Assembly: GCF_904849725.1 (NCBI RefSeq)
Contig: NC_058524.1
Coordinates: forward strand, 27,187,001 to 27,251,000
DNA: 64,000 nt
Direction of reading: 5' to 3'
From: Hordeum vulgare subsp. vulgare
Taxonomy: Eukaryota > Streptophyta > Magnoliopsida > Poales > Poaceae
In this document: positions 44,826 to 56,613 of the stretch, piece after piece
Position numbering within the stretch: the stretch's first letter is position 1
How the letters are laid out: every line of letters starts with the position of its first letter
Translations under genes and position numbers: made by a program
Notes under the pieces: generated by a model
Seen by the model: only the letters and a program-made list of their open reading frames with translations
The model's database searches: none
What the model was told of the DNA's origin: nothing

Positions 44826-45752
44826 GGTAAGAGGCCTAGAAATCTTAGAGAAGTCTTTAATGAGCCTTCTATACAAACCAGCATGACCTTGGAAACTGTG
44901 TATACCTCTGATATCTCTTGGGCAAGGCATTTTCTCAATTGCATCAACCTCAGCCTTATCAACTTCAATGCCTCTCTCACAGATTTTGTGTCCTAAGACG
45001 ATGCCTTCATTAACCATGAAGCGGCACTTCTCCCAGTTCAAGACGAGGTTGGTATCTTTGCATCTCTGTAAGACTCGATCAAGGTTGCTCAGGCAATCGT
45101 CAAAGGAAGAACAATAAACGGAAAAATCATCCATCAAAACCTCAACAATCTTTTCACAAAAGTCAGAGAATATAGCCATCATACATCTTCGAAAAGTGGC
45201 AGGTGCATTGCACAAGCCAAAAGGCATACGTCTATAAGCAAAGGTACCGAAGGGGCATGTGAAGGTGGTTTTCTCTTGATCAGATTGTGAAACAGGTATT
45301 TGCGAGAAACCTGAATAACCGTCTAGAAAGCAGAAGTGTGCCTGTTTAGATAGCCTTTCTAGCATTTGGTCGATAAACGGCAAAGGATAATGGTCTTTCC
45401 TGGTTGCCTTGTTCAGTTTCCGGAAGTCTATCACCATCCTATAGCGAGTAATAATCCTCTGTGGGATTAGTTCATTCTTATCATTAGGAACGACGGTGAT
45501 ACCTCCCTTCTTAGGTACGCAATGTACTGGGCTTACCCAATCACTATGAGCAACAGAATAAATGATTCCTGCCTCCAGAAGGTTTAATATTTCTTTTCTC
45601 ACGACCTCTTTCATACTCGGATTTAATCTCCGTTGATGATCAGCAACTGGCTTGGAATCAGGATCGGTTTTAATCTTGTGCTGACATAGAGTGGGACTAA
45701 TACCGTTAAGATCATCAAGAGTATATCCAATAGCAGCACGGTGCTTCCTCAA
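44826..45752 (-). pseudogene. Reverse transcriptase of element E, 5' half
   Basis: RT fingers and palm: [66 protein letters not shown], and the active site VLMDDFSVY. It is open to the G insertion. The frame is also open upstream to 45861, so the only stop between protease and RT is the TAG at 45858-45860. Confidence 0.92.
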
Positions 45753-45857
45753 AGTTTTTAATAACTTCTTCTCTTCGTGATTCGAGAGGTGAGCACTAAT
45801 AATAACAGGATATATCTCCTTCTCATCAAGATAGAGATACTTAAGAGTATTTGGTAA

Positions 45858-47105
45858 CTATTTTAGCTCGAACACAGGATTACCCTTTGGTGGGGGAGGA
45901 TCCCCGAGCAGTTCAACGGGCAGATTATTCTTGAGAATAGGATATTGTTCTAAGACAATTTTATCTATCTCATCTCTTTCATCCATATGCATATCATTTT
46001 CAAGCTCAAGCAGATATTGCTCTAAAGGATCCGTAGGAGGTACGGAAATAGAGGCAAGAGCAATGATTTCATCCCTACCAGATGACTCTTTTTCATGGGG
46101 TTGTCTTCCAAACTTGGAGAAGTTAAACTCATGAGACACACCCTCGAAACTAACAGTGACAGTCTGTTTAATGCAATCAATATGATCATTGACAGTGTTG
46201 AGAAAGGGTCTACCAAATATGATGGGACAAAAGCTATCTTGTGCAGTAGCAAGGACGAGGAAATTAGTAGGATACTTCATCTTACCACACGGAACTTCTA
46301 CGTCTCTCACAATTCCGAGAGGGCAGATAGTGTCTCTATTAGCTAGCGTAATAGTGACATCAATTGGTTCTAGCTCAGCAGGTGCGATCTCATCTTTGAT
46401 TTCATCATATAGGGTCCGGGGTATTGCACTAACACTAGCACCCATATCACATAAAGCATGATAACACTGATCTCCTATCTTGATAGAAACAATGGGTAGG
46501 CCAACTACAAGTCCATATTTGTCTTTCGCGTGAGGTTTAGCAATTCTAGCGGAGTCCTCACAGAATTTGATAACATGCTCGTCTATGTCTTCGGCTAAGA
46601 GATCTTTGATAATAGCAACATTGGGTTCAACTCTAATTTCCTCCGGGGGTGCAAGTGGTCTAATGTAACCCCTACGTATCACAGTTGGAGCTTTAGAATA
46701 ATCCTTTTTCCTAGCAGGGTAAGGTGGTTTCTCAGCATAGGCATAAGGAACAATAGGATCACTAAAGGCAATGACTTTCTCTTCAACTAGATTGGGTTCA
46801 ACTATGTTGACTTCTACAGGAGGATGATACTTAAACCACTTTTCTTTGGTAAGATCAACATGAGCAGCAAAAGATTCACATAGAGAAGCTACTATCTCAG
46901 AGTCAAGTCCATACTTAGCGCTAAAATCTCTAGAAGTGTTTGTTTCAACAAAAGATTTAACGCAATCAAACTGGACATTCATACCTGACTCCTTACCTTC
47001 TTCAAGCTCCCAATCTTCAGAGTTACGTTTGATTCTTTCCAATAAATCCCACTTGTGGTCAATATCCTTCTTCATAAAAGAACCGGTACAAGAAGTGTCA
47101 AGCAT
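45858..47105 (-). pseudogene. gag C-terminus and protease of element E
   Basis: 415 residues: MLDTSCTGSFMKKDIDH, a linker, then the protease with YHALCDMGASVSAIPR and SFCPIIFGRPFLNTVN. It ends at TAG 45858-45860 after FELK, where element A has Gln. Both protease motifs keep the expected residues. Confidence 0.88.
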
Positions 47106-47153
47106 GGTACAATCTTCATGAGAAAAACGAGCATAAAAGTTTTGAGTGATGAT

Positions 47154-47653
47154 TTATCTCAAGAGCTCATGATTGGGGCATGAATATAGCTTTGATTTAA
47201 GCCTCCCCAAGCTTGAGCTATGCTTTCCCTGTCACGAGGCCAAAAGATATAAATAAAGTTCCGATCACGATGTACTAAATGCATAGGATAGAACTTTTGA
47301 TGAAATTTCAATTTCAACCGATTGTAGTCCCATGATCCAGTATCATCACATAGCCTGTACCATGTCAACGCCTTATCCTTCAAAGATAAAGGAAAGACTT
47401 TCTTCTTTACCTCATCCTCGGGCAAACCTGCAAGCTTAAATAAACCACAAACTTCATCTACATAGATCAGATGCATGTCTGGATGTGATGATCCATCTCC
47501 TGTAAAAGGATTAGCCAGCAGTTTCTCAAGCATACCCGAAGGAATTTCATAGAAGATATTTTCAGTAGGTACCTCAGGTTGAGGAACAACTCCTCGTGCT
47601 TTGGTTCGTGGTGAAGATACCCCGAACAAACTCCTCAAAGGAACAGTTTCCAT
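47154..47653 (-). pseudogene. gag of element E
   Basis: It starts METVPLRSLFGVSSPRTK at 47653. The capsid reads LPEDEVKKKVFPLSLKDKALTWYRLCDD and MHLVHRDRNFIYIFWPRDRESIAQAWG. A 1-base deletion near 47207, relative to A, shifts the frame at AQAWGG. In the original frame the next stop is TAA 47154-47156, at the same codon as the TAA in A (8689-8691). Confidence 0.87.
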
Positions 47654-47730
47654 AGTGACAAGTGATAATAAATTTCAGCACATTATATAAATGTTTCCTT
47701 ACCAAATTCCACATACCAAAGGTGCTTCAC

Positions 47731-47748
47731 TCCCCGGCAACGGTGCCA
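47731..47748 (-). promoter_or_regulatory. Primer binding site of element E
   Basis: The minus strand reads TGGCACCGTTGCCGGGGA, one change from the tRNA-Asp complement, 11 nt from the 5' LTR. Confidence 0.85.
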
Positions 47749-47759
47749 GAAAAGAGTCT

Positions 47760-49286
47760 TGATGACCCACAAGTATAGGGGATCAATCGTAGTCCTTTCA
47801 ATAAGTAAGAGTGTCGAACCCAACGAGGAGCAGAAGGCTCTGATAAACGGTTTTTAGCAAGGTAATAGCTACAAGCACTGAAAGTAGGAGTAACAAATGA
47901 TGGTGTAGTGAGGTGAAACGTAGCAAGAGAAAAGTAACAAGTAACAAGTATTAGCAACGTGCAGCAAAGTGGCCCAATCCCTTTTGTAGCAAGGGACAAG
48001 CCTAAACAAAGTCTTATAAGAGGAAAAACGCTCCCGAGGACACACGGGAATTTCTGTCATGCTAGTTTCATCATGTTCATACGATTCGCTTTCGTTACTT
48101 TTATAGTTTGATATGTGGGTGGACCGGTGCTTGGGTACTGCCCTTACTTGGACAAGTATCCCACTTATGATTAACCCCTCCCGCAAGCATCTGCAAGTAC
48201 GAAATAAGAATTAAGAGAACGTCTAACCATAGCATTAAACTAGTGGATCCAAATCAGCCCCTTACGAAGCAACGCATAGACTAGGGTTTAAGCTTCTGTC
48301 ACTCTAGCAACCCATCATCTACTTACTACTCCCCAATGCCTTCCTCTATGCCCAAATATGGTGAGGTGTTATGTAGTCGACGTTCACATAACACCACTAG
48401 AGGAAAAACAACATACAACATATCAAAATACCGAACGAATACCAAATTCACATGACTATTATCAACATGACTTATCCCATGTCCTCAGGAAGAAAAGTAA
48501 CTACTCACAAAGCATAATCATAATCATGATCAGAGGTCTAATGAATAGCATCAAGGATCTGAACATAAACTCTTCCACCAAGTAATCCAACTAGCATCAA
48601 CTACAAAGAGTAATCAACACTACTAGCAATCTTACAAGTACCAACCGGAGTCGCGAGACGGAGATTGATTACAAGAGATGAACTAGGGTTTGGAGAGGAG
48701 ATGGTGCTGATGAAGATGTTGATGGAGATGACTCCCCTCCGACGAGAGGAGTATTGGTGATGACTATGGCGACGATTTCCCCCTCCGGGAGGGGAGTTTT
48801 TCCGGCAGGATCGTCCTGCCGGAGCTCTAGATTGGAGAGGAGATGGTCCTCAAGTTGGAGGGAAGTTTCCACGAAAAAGCTCCACCCTGATTTTTTTCCG
48901 AACGAAACCCTTCATATAGCAAAAGAGGGGGGCCAGTGGGCCACCAGGGTGCCCACAAGCCCTGTTGTCGCGGCCAGGGGATAGGCCGCCGCAACCAGGC
49001 TTGTGGGCTCCTGGTTGCTCCCGTGTGACACTTCTTTCGCCCAGTATTTTTTATATATTCCCAAAAAAATCCATGTTGATTTTCAGGGCATTTGGAGTTG
49101 CACAGAATAGAGGACTCAGACTTGCTCCTTTTCTAGTCCAGAATTCCAGCTGTCGGTATTCTCCCTCTTCAAATAAACCTTGCAAAATAAGAGAGAAAAG
49201 GCATAAGTAAGGTTCCACAAGGTATAATAACAGTCCATAAAGCAATAAATATCAACATGAAAGCATGATGCAAAATGGATGTATCA
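47760..49286 (-). repeat. 5' LTR of element E
   Basis: A 1527-bp LTR matching the split left LTR, with TG..CA ends and TSD GTGTC on the right (49287-49291). The GC-rich inverted repeat is at about 48930-49015. Confidence 0.93.
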
Positions 49287-49291
49287 GTGTC

Positions 49292-49897
49292 AACTTATCC
49301 AGTTCAAGTCTACGATAAAGAGAGAGAGGCATAACACTAACACCAGCTCCAATGTCACATAAGGCAGTTCTTACGTAGTTTCCTTTAATGGAGAAAGGTA
49401 TAGTGGGCACTCCGGGATCACCAAGTTTCTTAGGAGTTCCACCTTTGAAAGTGTAATTGGCAAGCATGGTGGAGATCTCAAGATCTGGTATCTTCCGTTT
49501 ATTGGTCACGATATCTCTCATGTACTTGACGTACGGAGACATTTTGAGCATATCAATTAACCGCATCTGCAGACAGACGGGTCTCAACATTTCAATAAAG
49601 CGCTCAAAATCCTCATCATCCTTTTTCTTGGATGACTTGGGAGGAAAGGGCATAGGTCTCTGAACCCATGGCTCCCTTTCTTTACCATGCTTCCTAGGAG
49701 TGAAGTCATTCTTATCGTATCTCTTAGGTTGTGGGTTATCAGGATTAACCGTAGGTTCAATCTCCATATCCTTATCATTGCTAGGTTGAGCAGTATTATG
49801 AACATCGCTGTCCGTATTGTCACCAGGTTCATGTTCATCACCAGATTGTGTTTCTGCATCAGACGCAGAAATATCATTTGGTTCTTCAGGTGTGACA
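49292..49897 (-). pseudogene. gag-protease of element D, middle part
   Basis: This frame continues from the H insertion to the E insertion. It has a charged Asn/Asp-rich linker, then FERFIEMLRPVCLQMRLIDML and LANYTFKGGTPKKLGDPGVP. The protease active site TALCDIGAGVSVMPLSLYRR follows, with catalytic Asp in DIGA. The C-terminal half is at 22606-22997. Confidence 0.87.
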
Positions 49898-49900
49898 GTA

Positions 49901-50188
49901 CACTAGTAGAAAATAGGGCTATCGTTCGGCCCTGCCAGCCCATATGTCCCGGTTCTTCAAGAACCGGGACCAATGGGGGGTATTAGGTTCGTGAGCCCAC
50001 GGGGCCGGCCGGTGCCTCGTGGGCATTGGTCCCGGTTCGTGTAGAACCATTTGTCCCAGTTCGAGCCACGAACCGGGACCAATGGTCCTCGCTGCTGGCC
50101 CACAACCATTGGTCCCGGTTCATGGCATGAACCGGGACAGAAGGGGTGGCTTTAGACCTGGTTCATGCCACGAACCGGTACAAATAAG
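49901..50188. repeat. 5' terminal and subterminal repeats of H
   Basis: After the CACTA end come palindromes such as TCCCGGTTCTTCAAGAACCG (49946-49965), cccggttcgt..gaacc (50031-50046) and ccggttcatg..gaaccggg (50115-50137). CCACGAACCGG follows at 50168-50178. In CACTA elements these are the binding sites of the element's DNA-binding protein. Confidence 0.88.
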
Positions 50189-50191
50189 TTG

Positions 50192-50201
50192 CCTATATAT
50201 A
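50192..50201 (+). promoter_or_regulatory. TATA box of the transposase gene of H
   Basis: CCTATATATA directly follows the subterminal repeats and precedes GC-rich leader sequence. An intron acceptor (gcacgcag) lies just before the coding start at 50572, so the 5' leader is probably spliced. Confidence 0.65.
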
Positions 50202-50571
50202 CCCATCGCCGCGGCAGAGCACTCTGTTTTTTTGGCCGACGAGGGGAGGGATTTTTGGTGCTCTAGCTCACCTCCTACGCACATGAGGTGTTCGATGAAA
50301 TGGCCGAGCCACACTAGTTAAGCTTTCTCCTCTCGAAGCTCAACCTAGGAGCTTCATTTTTCCCGAGATTTGTCTAGATTTAGGGGTCTGCCACGCCCCG
50401 TCCCCGTTTTCACCGCCGTTGATCGCCCACACCGATCTCGTCGCCAGCACCACCGTGGTGAGCCTCTTGTTCTTATCTTCTTTATGATACTTGTCTGATT
50501 TTCTTACTTTAGATAGATATTTGTCTGATTTTCTAAATTTTGACACACATAATTATATGTAATGCACGCAG

Positions 50572-53500
50572 ATGAACCGGCAATGGATGTATGGTGACAG
50601 ACACACCTCCGAGTACATTAAGGGCGTGCATATTTTTCTCCAAGTGGCTGAGGCAAACAAGCAGAATGGTTTTATGTGTTGTCCATGAAGTAAATGTGGG
50701 AATACGAAGTCTTACTCTGACCGGAAAATCCTTCACACCCACCTGCTTTACAAGGGTTTCATGCCACACTATAATGTTTGGACGAGGCACGGAGAAATAG
50801 GAGTTATGATTGAAGATGGCGAAGAAGAAGAGGATGATGACAACTATGTGCCTCCTGAATACGGTGATGCTGCAATGGGGGGAGCTGCTGAAGATCAAGA
50901 GGAACCAGACGATGTGCCCGATGATGCTGCAACGGGGGAAGCTGCTGAAGATCAAGAGAAACCAAACGATGTGCGTGATGACGATCTCCGCCGGGTCATT
51001 GTCGATGCAAGGACGCAATGCGAAAGTCAAAAGGAGAAGCTGAAGTTCGATCGCATGTTAGAGGATCACAAAAAAAGTTGTACCCCAATTTTGAAGATGG
51101 CAACAAAAAGCTGGGTACCATACTGGAATTGCTGCAGTCGAAGGCAGAGAATGATGTGCCTGACAAAGGATTTGAGAAGCTACTGAAAATATTGAAGAAG
51201 AAGCTTCCAAAGGATAATGAATTGCCCGACAGTACGTACGCAGCAAAGAAGGTCGTATGCCCTCTAGGATTGGAGTTGCAGAAGATACATGCATGCCCTA
51301 ATGACTGCATCCTCTACCGCGGTGCGTACGAGGATTTGAACGCATGCCCGGTATGCGGTGCATTGCGGTATAAGATCAGACGACATGACCCTGGTGATGT
51401 TGACGGCGAGCCCCGCAGGAAGAGAGTTCCTGCGAAGGTGACGTGGTATGCTCCTATAATACCCCGGTTGGAATGACTGTTCAGAAACAAAGAGCATGCC
51501 AAGTTGATGCGATGGCACAGTGAGGACCGTAAGAAAGATGGGAAGTTGAGAGCACCCGCTGACGGGTCGCAGTGGAGAAAAATCGAGAGAGAGTACTGGG
51601 CTGAGTTTGCACGTCCCAAGGAACGTATGGTTTGGTTTAAGCGCGGATGGCATTAATCCTTTCGGGGAGCAGAGCAGCAATCACAGCACCTGGCCCGTGA
51701 CTCTATGTATGTATAACCTTCCTCCTTGGATGTGCATGAAGCGGAAGTTCATTATGATGCCAGTTCTCATCCAAGGCCCTAAGCAACCTGGCAACGACAT
51801 TGATGTGTACCTAAGGCCATTAGTTGAAGAACTTTTACACCTGTGGAATGAAAACGGTGTACGTGTGTGGGATGAGCACAAACAGGAGGAATTTAACCTG
51901 CACGCGTTGCTGTTTGTAACCATCAACCATTGGCCCGCTATCAGCAACCTTTCAGGACAGACAAACAAGGGATACCACGCATGCACGCACTGTTTAGCTG
52001 ACACCGAAAGTATATACCTGGGAAGCTGCAGGAAGAATGTGTACCTGGACCATCGTCGATTTCTTCTGACCAACCATCAATGTCGAAAGAAAGGCAAGCA
52101 TTTCAAAGGCGAGGCAGATCACCGGAAGAAGCCTGCCATGCATACCGGTGATCACGTACTTGCTATGGTCAATGACTTACATGTAATCTTTGGAAAGGGT
52201 CCCGGCGGACTAGCTGTTCCGAGTGACGCTGGAGGACATGCACCCATGTGGAAGAAGAAATCTATATTTTGGGACCTACCCTACTGGAAAGACCTATAGA
52301 TCCGCTCTTCGATAGACGTGATACACGTGATGAAGAACCTTTGCGTCAACCTGCTAGGCTTCTTGGGCTGAGGCACGGGAGGACCTGCAACGTTTGCACG
52401 AAAAAGACGGCATGCCTCCAAAGCAGTATGAAGGTCCTGCCAGCTACGCTCTTACCAAAGAAGAGAAGGAAATCTTCTTTGAATGCATGCTTAGTATGAA
52501 GGTCCCGACTGGCTTCTCGTCGAATATAAAGAATAAATATGGCAGAGAAAAAGTTTCAGAACCTAAAGTCTCATGACTGCCACGTGATTATGATGCAACT
52601 GCTTCTGGTTGCATTGAGGGGGCTTCTATCGGAAAACGTCTGATTAGCCATTGTGAAGCTATGTGCATTCCTCAATGCAATCTCTCAGAAGGTGATCGAT
52701 CCAGAAATCATACCAAGGCTAAGGAGTGATGTGATGCAATGTCTTGTCAGTTTCGAGCTGGTGTTCCCACCATCCTTCTTCAATATCATGACGCACGTCC
52801 TAGTTCATCTAGTTGACGAGATTATCATTCTGGGCCCCGTATTTCTACACAATATGTACCCCTTTGAGAGGTTCATGGGAGTCCTAAAGAAATATGTCCG
52901 TAACCGCGCTAGGCCAGAAGGAAGCATCTCCATGGGCCATCAAACAGAGGATGTCATTGGGTTTTGTGTTGACTTCATTCCTGACCTTAAGAAGATAGGT
53001 CTCCCTAAATCGCGGTATGAGGGGAGACTGACTGGAAAAGGCACACTTGGAGGGGAGACAATAATATGCAGGGACGGATATTCTTGGTCTGAAGCACACT
53101 GCACAGTTCTACAGAAGTCTACCTTGGTGACCCCTTATGTCGATGAACACAAGAACAATCTGCGCTCCAAACACCCGGAGCAGTGCGACGACTGGATTAC
53201 ATGTGCACACATCAGGACTTTCAGCAGTTGGTTGGAAACACGTCTCAGAGATGAAAACACTGTTTGTGATGAGCTGTACTCGTTGTCTAGGGGACCATCT
53301 TCGACTGTTATGATTTGGAAAGGATACGAGATAAATGGGAATACATTTTACACGATCGCCCAAGATCAAAAGAGCACCAACCAAAACAGCGGTGTCCGCT
53401 TTGATGCAGCCACCGAGAGGGGAAAGGACACATATTATGGTTACATAGTGGACATATGGGAACTTGACTACGGAGTAGATTTTAAGGTCCCTTTGTTTAA

Positions 53501-53873
53501 GTGCAAATGGGTCAATCTGTTAGGAGGCGGGGTACAGGTAGACCCACAGTACGGAATGACAACAGTGGATCTGAACAATCTTGGGTACACTGACGAACCG
53601 TTCGTCCTAGCCAATGATGTGGCACAGGTTATCTATGTGAAGGACATGTCTACCAAACCAAGAGAAAAAAATAAGGAAGCGAATACATCATACGATGAGC
53701 CAAAGCGCCACATAGTTCTTTCAAGAAAAAGGGACATCGTGGGAGTGGAGGGCAAGACAGACATGTCCGAAGATTATGAAAAGTTTCATGAAATTCCTCC
53801 CTTCAAAGTCAAGGCTGACCCAAGCATCCTGATAAATGATGAAGATTATCCATGGTTACGGCGCAATAAGTAA
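50572..53873 (+). pseudogene. TNP2-type CACTA transposase, decayed
   Basis: This cuts and moves the element by recognising its ends. Domains in order: an N-terminal transposon-associated domain (MNRQWMYGDRHTSEYIKGV...CGNTKSYSDRKILHTHLL); an acidic linker; a Cys motif (CPNDCILYRGAYEDLNACPVCG); the TNP2 core (51607-52299: PPWMCMKRKFIMMPVLIQGP, HACTHCLADT); a DUF4218-like part (52653 onward: PPSFFNIMTHVLVHLVDEI, YPFERFMGVLKKYVRN); and a DUF4216-like part (DTYYGYIVDIWELDYG, PLFKCKWVNL). Lesions: TGA at 50686, an A-run frameshift near 51068, TGA near 51474, a frameshift near 51615, a stop at 52297-52299, and shifts before 52653. No function is expected. Confidence 0.92.
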
Positions 53874-54720
53874 AGGACACAAGCGAAGAAAAAGTGAAGA
53901 CTTTCTCCACAACTATTATGATGATACCATGCCAACTTTCAACCTTTTTGTAGTTCATTTGAAATGCATGTTGTAACAGACAGGTGAGCACTGCGCTTCT
54001 CCCTTCATCGTCTCTATACTCAGGGCTTATAAACTGCTGCGAGTGCCTCTCGCTTGGCGAGGTGGGACAAAAAAACAGCTGCAGAAATAATCAACTAAAA
54101 AACTCTTTTACCGGTTCATGCCACGAACCGGTACTAAAAGGTGCTCGTGGGGCCAGCCTTAAAATCTGTACCAAATAAAATGCCTTTGTACTAAAATTAT
54201 ATAGAATTTTGTTCAAAACATTAAAAGCAAAAAATCATAGAAGAAAATAAATAAGTAATTAGAATTTTGTTACAAACTTTAATAGCAAAAAGAATTATCA
54301 TAAAAGAAAATAAATAAGTAATTAGAAACAAAAAAGAAAGCAAAAAAATTGGGAAAAAATTAAAATAAAGGAATCAACTAGAAAGCTTTTATAAACCTCT
54401 AGTATTATTGAAACTAAAATTATATAGAATTTTGTTACAAACTTTAATAGAAAAAAGAATTATCATAAAATAAAATAAATAAGTAATTAGAAACAATATA
54501 AAATAAAAAAATAAGTATCTTGTTGTAAGTAGAAACAAAACAAAATAAGCTAACTAGCACTTTGAATTTAAGTAGAAACAAAACAAAAATAATGGGAAAA
54601 AATTAAAAAAATAGATTTGAATTTAGAGAGAAATTCAACCTAAATTCAAAGTGCTAGTTAGCCTAACTAGCTCTTTGAATTTAAAGTTCTAGTTAGCCTA
54701 ACTGGCTGTTTGAATTTAGG
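53874..54720 (+). repeat. AT-rich repeat zone of H with one internal subterminal palindrome
   Basis: This holds the palindrome ccggttcatgccacgaaccg (about 54111-54130), then about 550 bp of AT-rich DNA with repeated phrases such as ataaataagtaattagaa (about 54248, 54312, 54476) and tttgttacaaactttaatag. A block gcttataaac..cgcttggcgaggtggga at 54027-54066 recurs at 54774-54813. No gene is seen. Confidence 0.65.
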
Positions 54721-54767
54721 CTGAATTTTATCTCTAAATTCGTATCGCTCGACATTGCAGCCGCGGC

Positions 54768-55066
54768 GGAGCTTATAAACAGGCTCGGCAGCCCTTCGCT
54801 TGGCGAGGTGGGACTAAACATCCAACCGCACCGCGGCTGTGACAAGCACATGCCTTTAGTCCCGGTTGGTAGCTCCAACCGAGACCAAAGGCCCCTCTTT
54901 AGTCCCGGTTGGTGGCACCAACCGGGACCAAAGGCCTCTGCTAGGCCTCTTTTCGGTAGCCCAAAGGGCGGGAAGCAGAGGCCTTTGGTCCCGGTTGGTG
55001 CCACCAACCGGGACCAATGCAACCCTTTAGTCCCGGTTGGTGCCACGAACCGGGACCAATGCTTCT
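54768..55066. repeat. Internal subterminal-type repeat array of H
   Basis: Several palindromes of the form tagtcccggttggt..accaaccgggacca: 54859-54895, 54900-54930, 54980-55017 and 55027-55060. Their sequence matches the 3' subterminal repeats (58492-58520) more closely than the 5' ones. A subterminal array inside an element is not expected. Confidence 0.8.
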
Positions 55067-55068
55067 GC

Positions 55069-55076
55069 TATATAAG
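55069..55076 (+). promoter_or_regulatory. TATA box after the internal repeat array
   Basis: TATATAAG lies directly after the internal array, just as the first TATA box follows the 5' array. It would drive transcription toward the GC-rich exon and the B3 gene. Confidence 0.55.
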
Positions 55077-55084
55077 CCAACACT

Positions 55085-55372
55085 TTGGAAATTTTCAGAT
55101 TTGACGGCGCCGCGAGCTCATCCACGCCCGACGACGCCGCGAGCTCATCCACGGCGCCGCCAGGCTGCCCCGTCGCCGTCGCCCGTCGCCCGTCGCCCCC
55201 CAAGCCCACGCCATCGCCCGTCGCCGTCGCCCTCCGCCCCCCGCCTCCGTCGCCGTCGCCCTCCGCCGCCCCCGAGCCGTCGCCCGTCACCGTCGACGTC
55301 GCCCTCCGCCCCCTCGCCGCCGTCGCCGTCGCCCTCGCCGCCCACGCCGTCGCCCCGGCCACCCCTAATGTG
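55085..55372 (+). other. GC-rich (CCGTCGCC)n low-complexity sequence, possible first exon
   Basis: A repeat of cgtcgcc units gives long ORFs on both strands (Pro/Ala/Ser-rich on plus). An ATG at 55085 opens 113 residues on the plus strand. It sits 10 bp after the TATA box, so it may be leader or first exon of the gene downstream. The coding reading is not supported by anything beyond openness. Confidence 0.35.
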
Positions 55373-55446
55373 AGCCGCCGCCGCTATGGCTCTGTTTTCT
55401 TTTTATTTATTGTTTTTAATTTTTGATTTGTAACATTTGATTTCTA

Positions 55447-55606
55447 CTCCCTCCGTTCCTAAATATAAGTCTTTTAAGCGATTTCACTAGGGGACTACAT
55501 ACGGAACAAAATGAGTGAATCTACACTTTAAAATATGTCTATATACATCTGTATGTAGTCCTTTAGTGAAATCTCTAAAAAGACATATATTATGGAACGG
55601 AGGGAG
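55447..55606. mobile_element. Stowaway (Mariner-type) MITE in H
   Basis: A 160-bp element with perfect 13-bp TIRs (CTCCCTCCGTTCC at both ends) and TA duplication (55445-55446 and 55607-55608). The interior is the common Triticeae Stowaway form (taaatataagtc..). Non-autonomous. Confidence 0.95.
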
Positions 55607-56613
55607 TATATACATATATAGTTGTAGAATGCTCATTTCATGCATGTATGTTTGCATTTTTCATATATGTATGTTTGCAGAGACCGGGGGTCTTAACCTC
55701 CTTTCCAAACAAAAATATACCCATATGACCAACGTCTGATGGGTAGCGTGAGTCGTTGCCTTCTTTGTGCGTGATATTTGGCACAAATATGGCCTCAAAT
55801 CAAAAAAGGTTCAACAACAAAGTTGTTTGTATCACCCATATATATATATATTTGGAATTGGGCGCACCTCCATCCGAGATCATATGTGGACTGTGGTACC
55901 CAAAAATGAAATTGTTGTCTCAACCATACTTAAATCCGAGTTCGGTTAATTTTTAAAGAATGTTTAATGGATTTGGAATACTTCCATTTTATGCGAAGTC
56001 CAGCAACATCATAAATAGATGTGAGGTCACGGTGCATTGAACAACACATAGCAAAATATTCAATCAACTACTTTTTATATTTATATACCTTTTTATCGCT
56101 CCCTTGTTTATATGCTTTCACGTTCTTCATTGTTCGTCATTCTTGCTATGAATAGATCATCAACATGTGTTTGTTATCCGATATACCCAGCCACTTTGTG
56201 TAGTGGTCAATAATTCATATGGTGTTTCTAGATCGTTCAGTGAATATACTCTATCAACCATCCCTAGTTTTCTCATTCATGCATCTAATTACATGCAAAG
56301 GACGATTCAAACTAATATCCACTAGTCAACAACCCGTGCATTTGCACGGGCTAGTTTTAATGCATGGTTACTTAGCAATGGTCTCTTGAAAGTATATTGA
56401 TTTTGGAAATAGTGGTTAGTCTTATACTTGTCAGATTTTTTTGTTATGTGTGTAGTTCCTTCAAAACAAATGTGAAAACCAAAGTGCTAATTTTTGTGGG
56501 TATCTTAAAACGGAAATCAAATGCTTTATAATTTTAACATTTAAATGAAATATAATAAAGCATAGAATAGTTTCATTCAACGTATTGATTTTGTTTTTTT
56601 AGTTCATTTTACG
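55607..56613 (+). other. H interior without a clear gene
   Basis: About 1 kb of AT-rich sequence. The only structured item is a perfect hairpin, cccgtgca-tt-tgcacggg (56333-56350), followed at once by ctagt. No coding sequence is supported. Confidence 0.5.

Larger units (their letters stand above)
23003..49286 (-). mobile_element. Gypsy element E, same family as A, host of F and G
   Basis: A minus-strand Athila-like Gypsy element. The TSD is GTGTC (22998-23002 and 49287-49291). The 3' LTR is 23003-23870 plus 38141-38788, split by F; the 5' LTR is 47760-49286. Without F and G it is about 10.3 kb, the same size and gene order as A. Coding is broken by frameshifts and stops but is closer to intact than in A. 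It lies in the protease gene of D. Confidence 0.92.

Noticed and set aside
55027..55362. Long ORFs on both strands in GC-rich DNA
   Set aside because: They arise from the (CCGTCGCC)n repeat, which lacks stops in several frames. Kept only as a possible leader exon.
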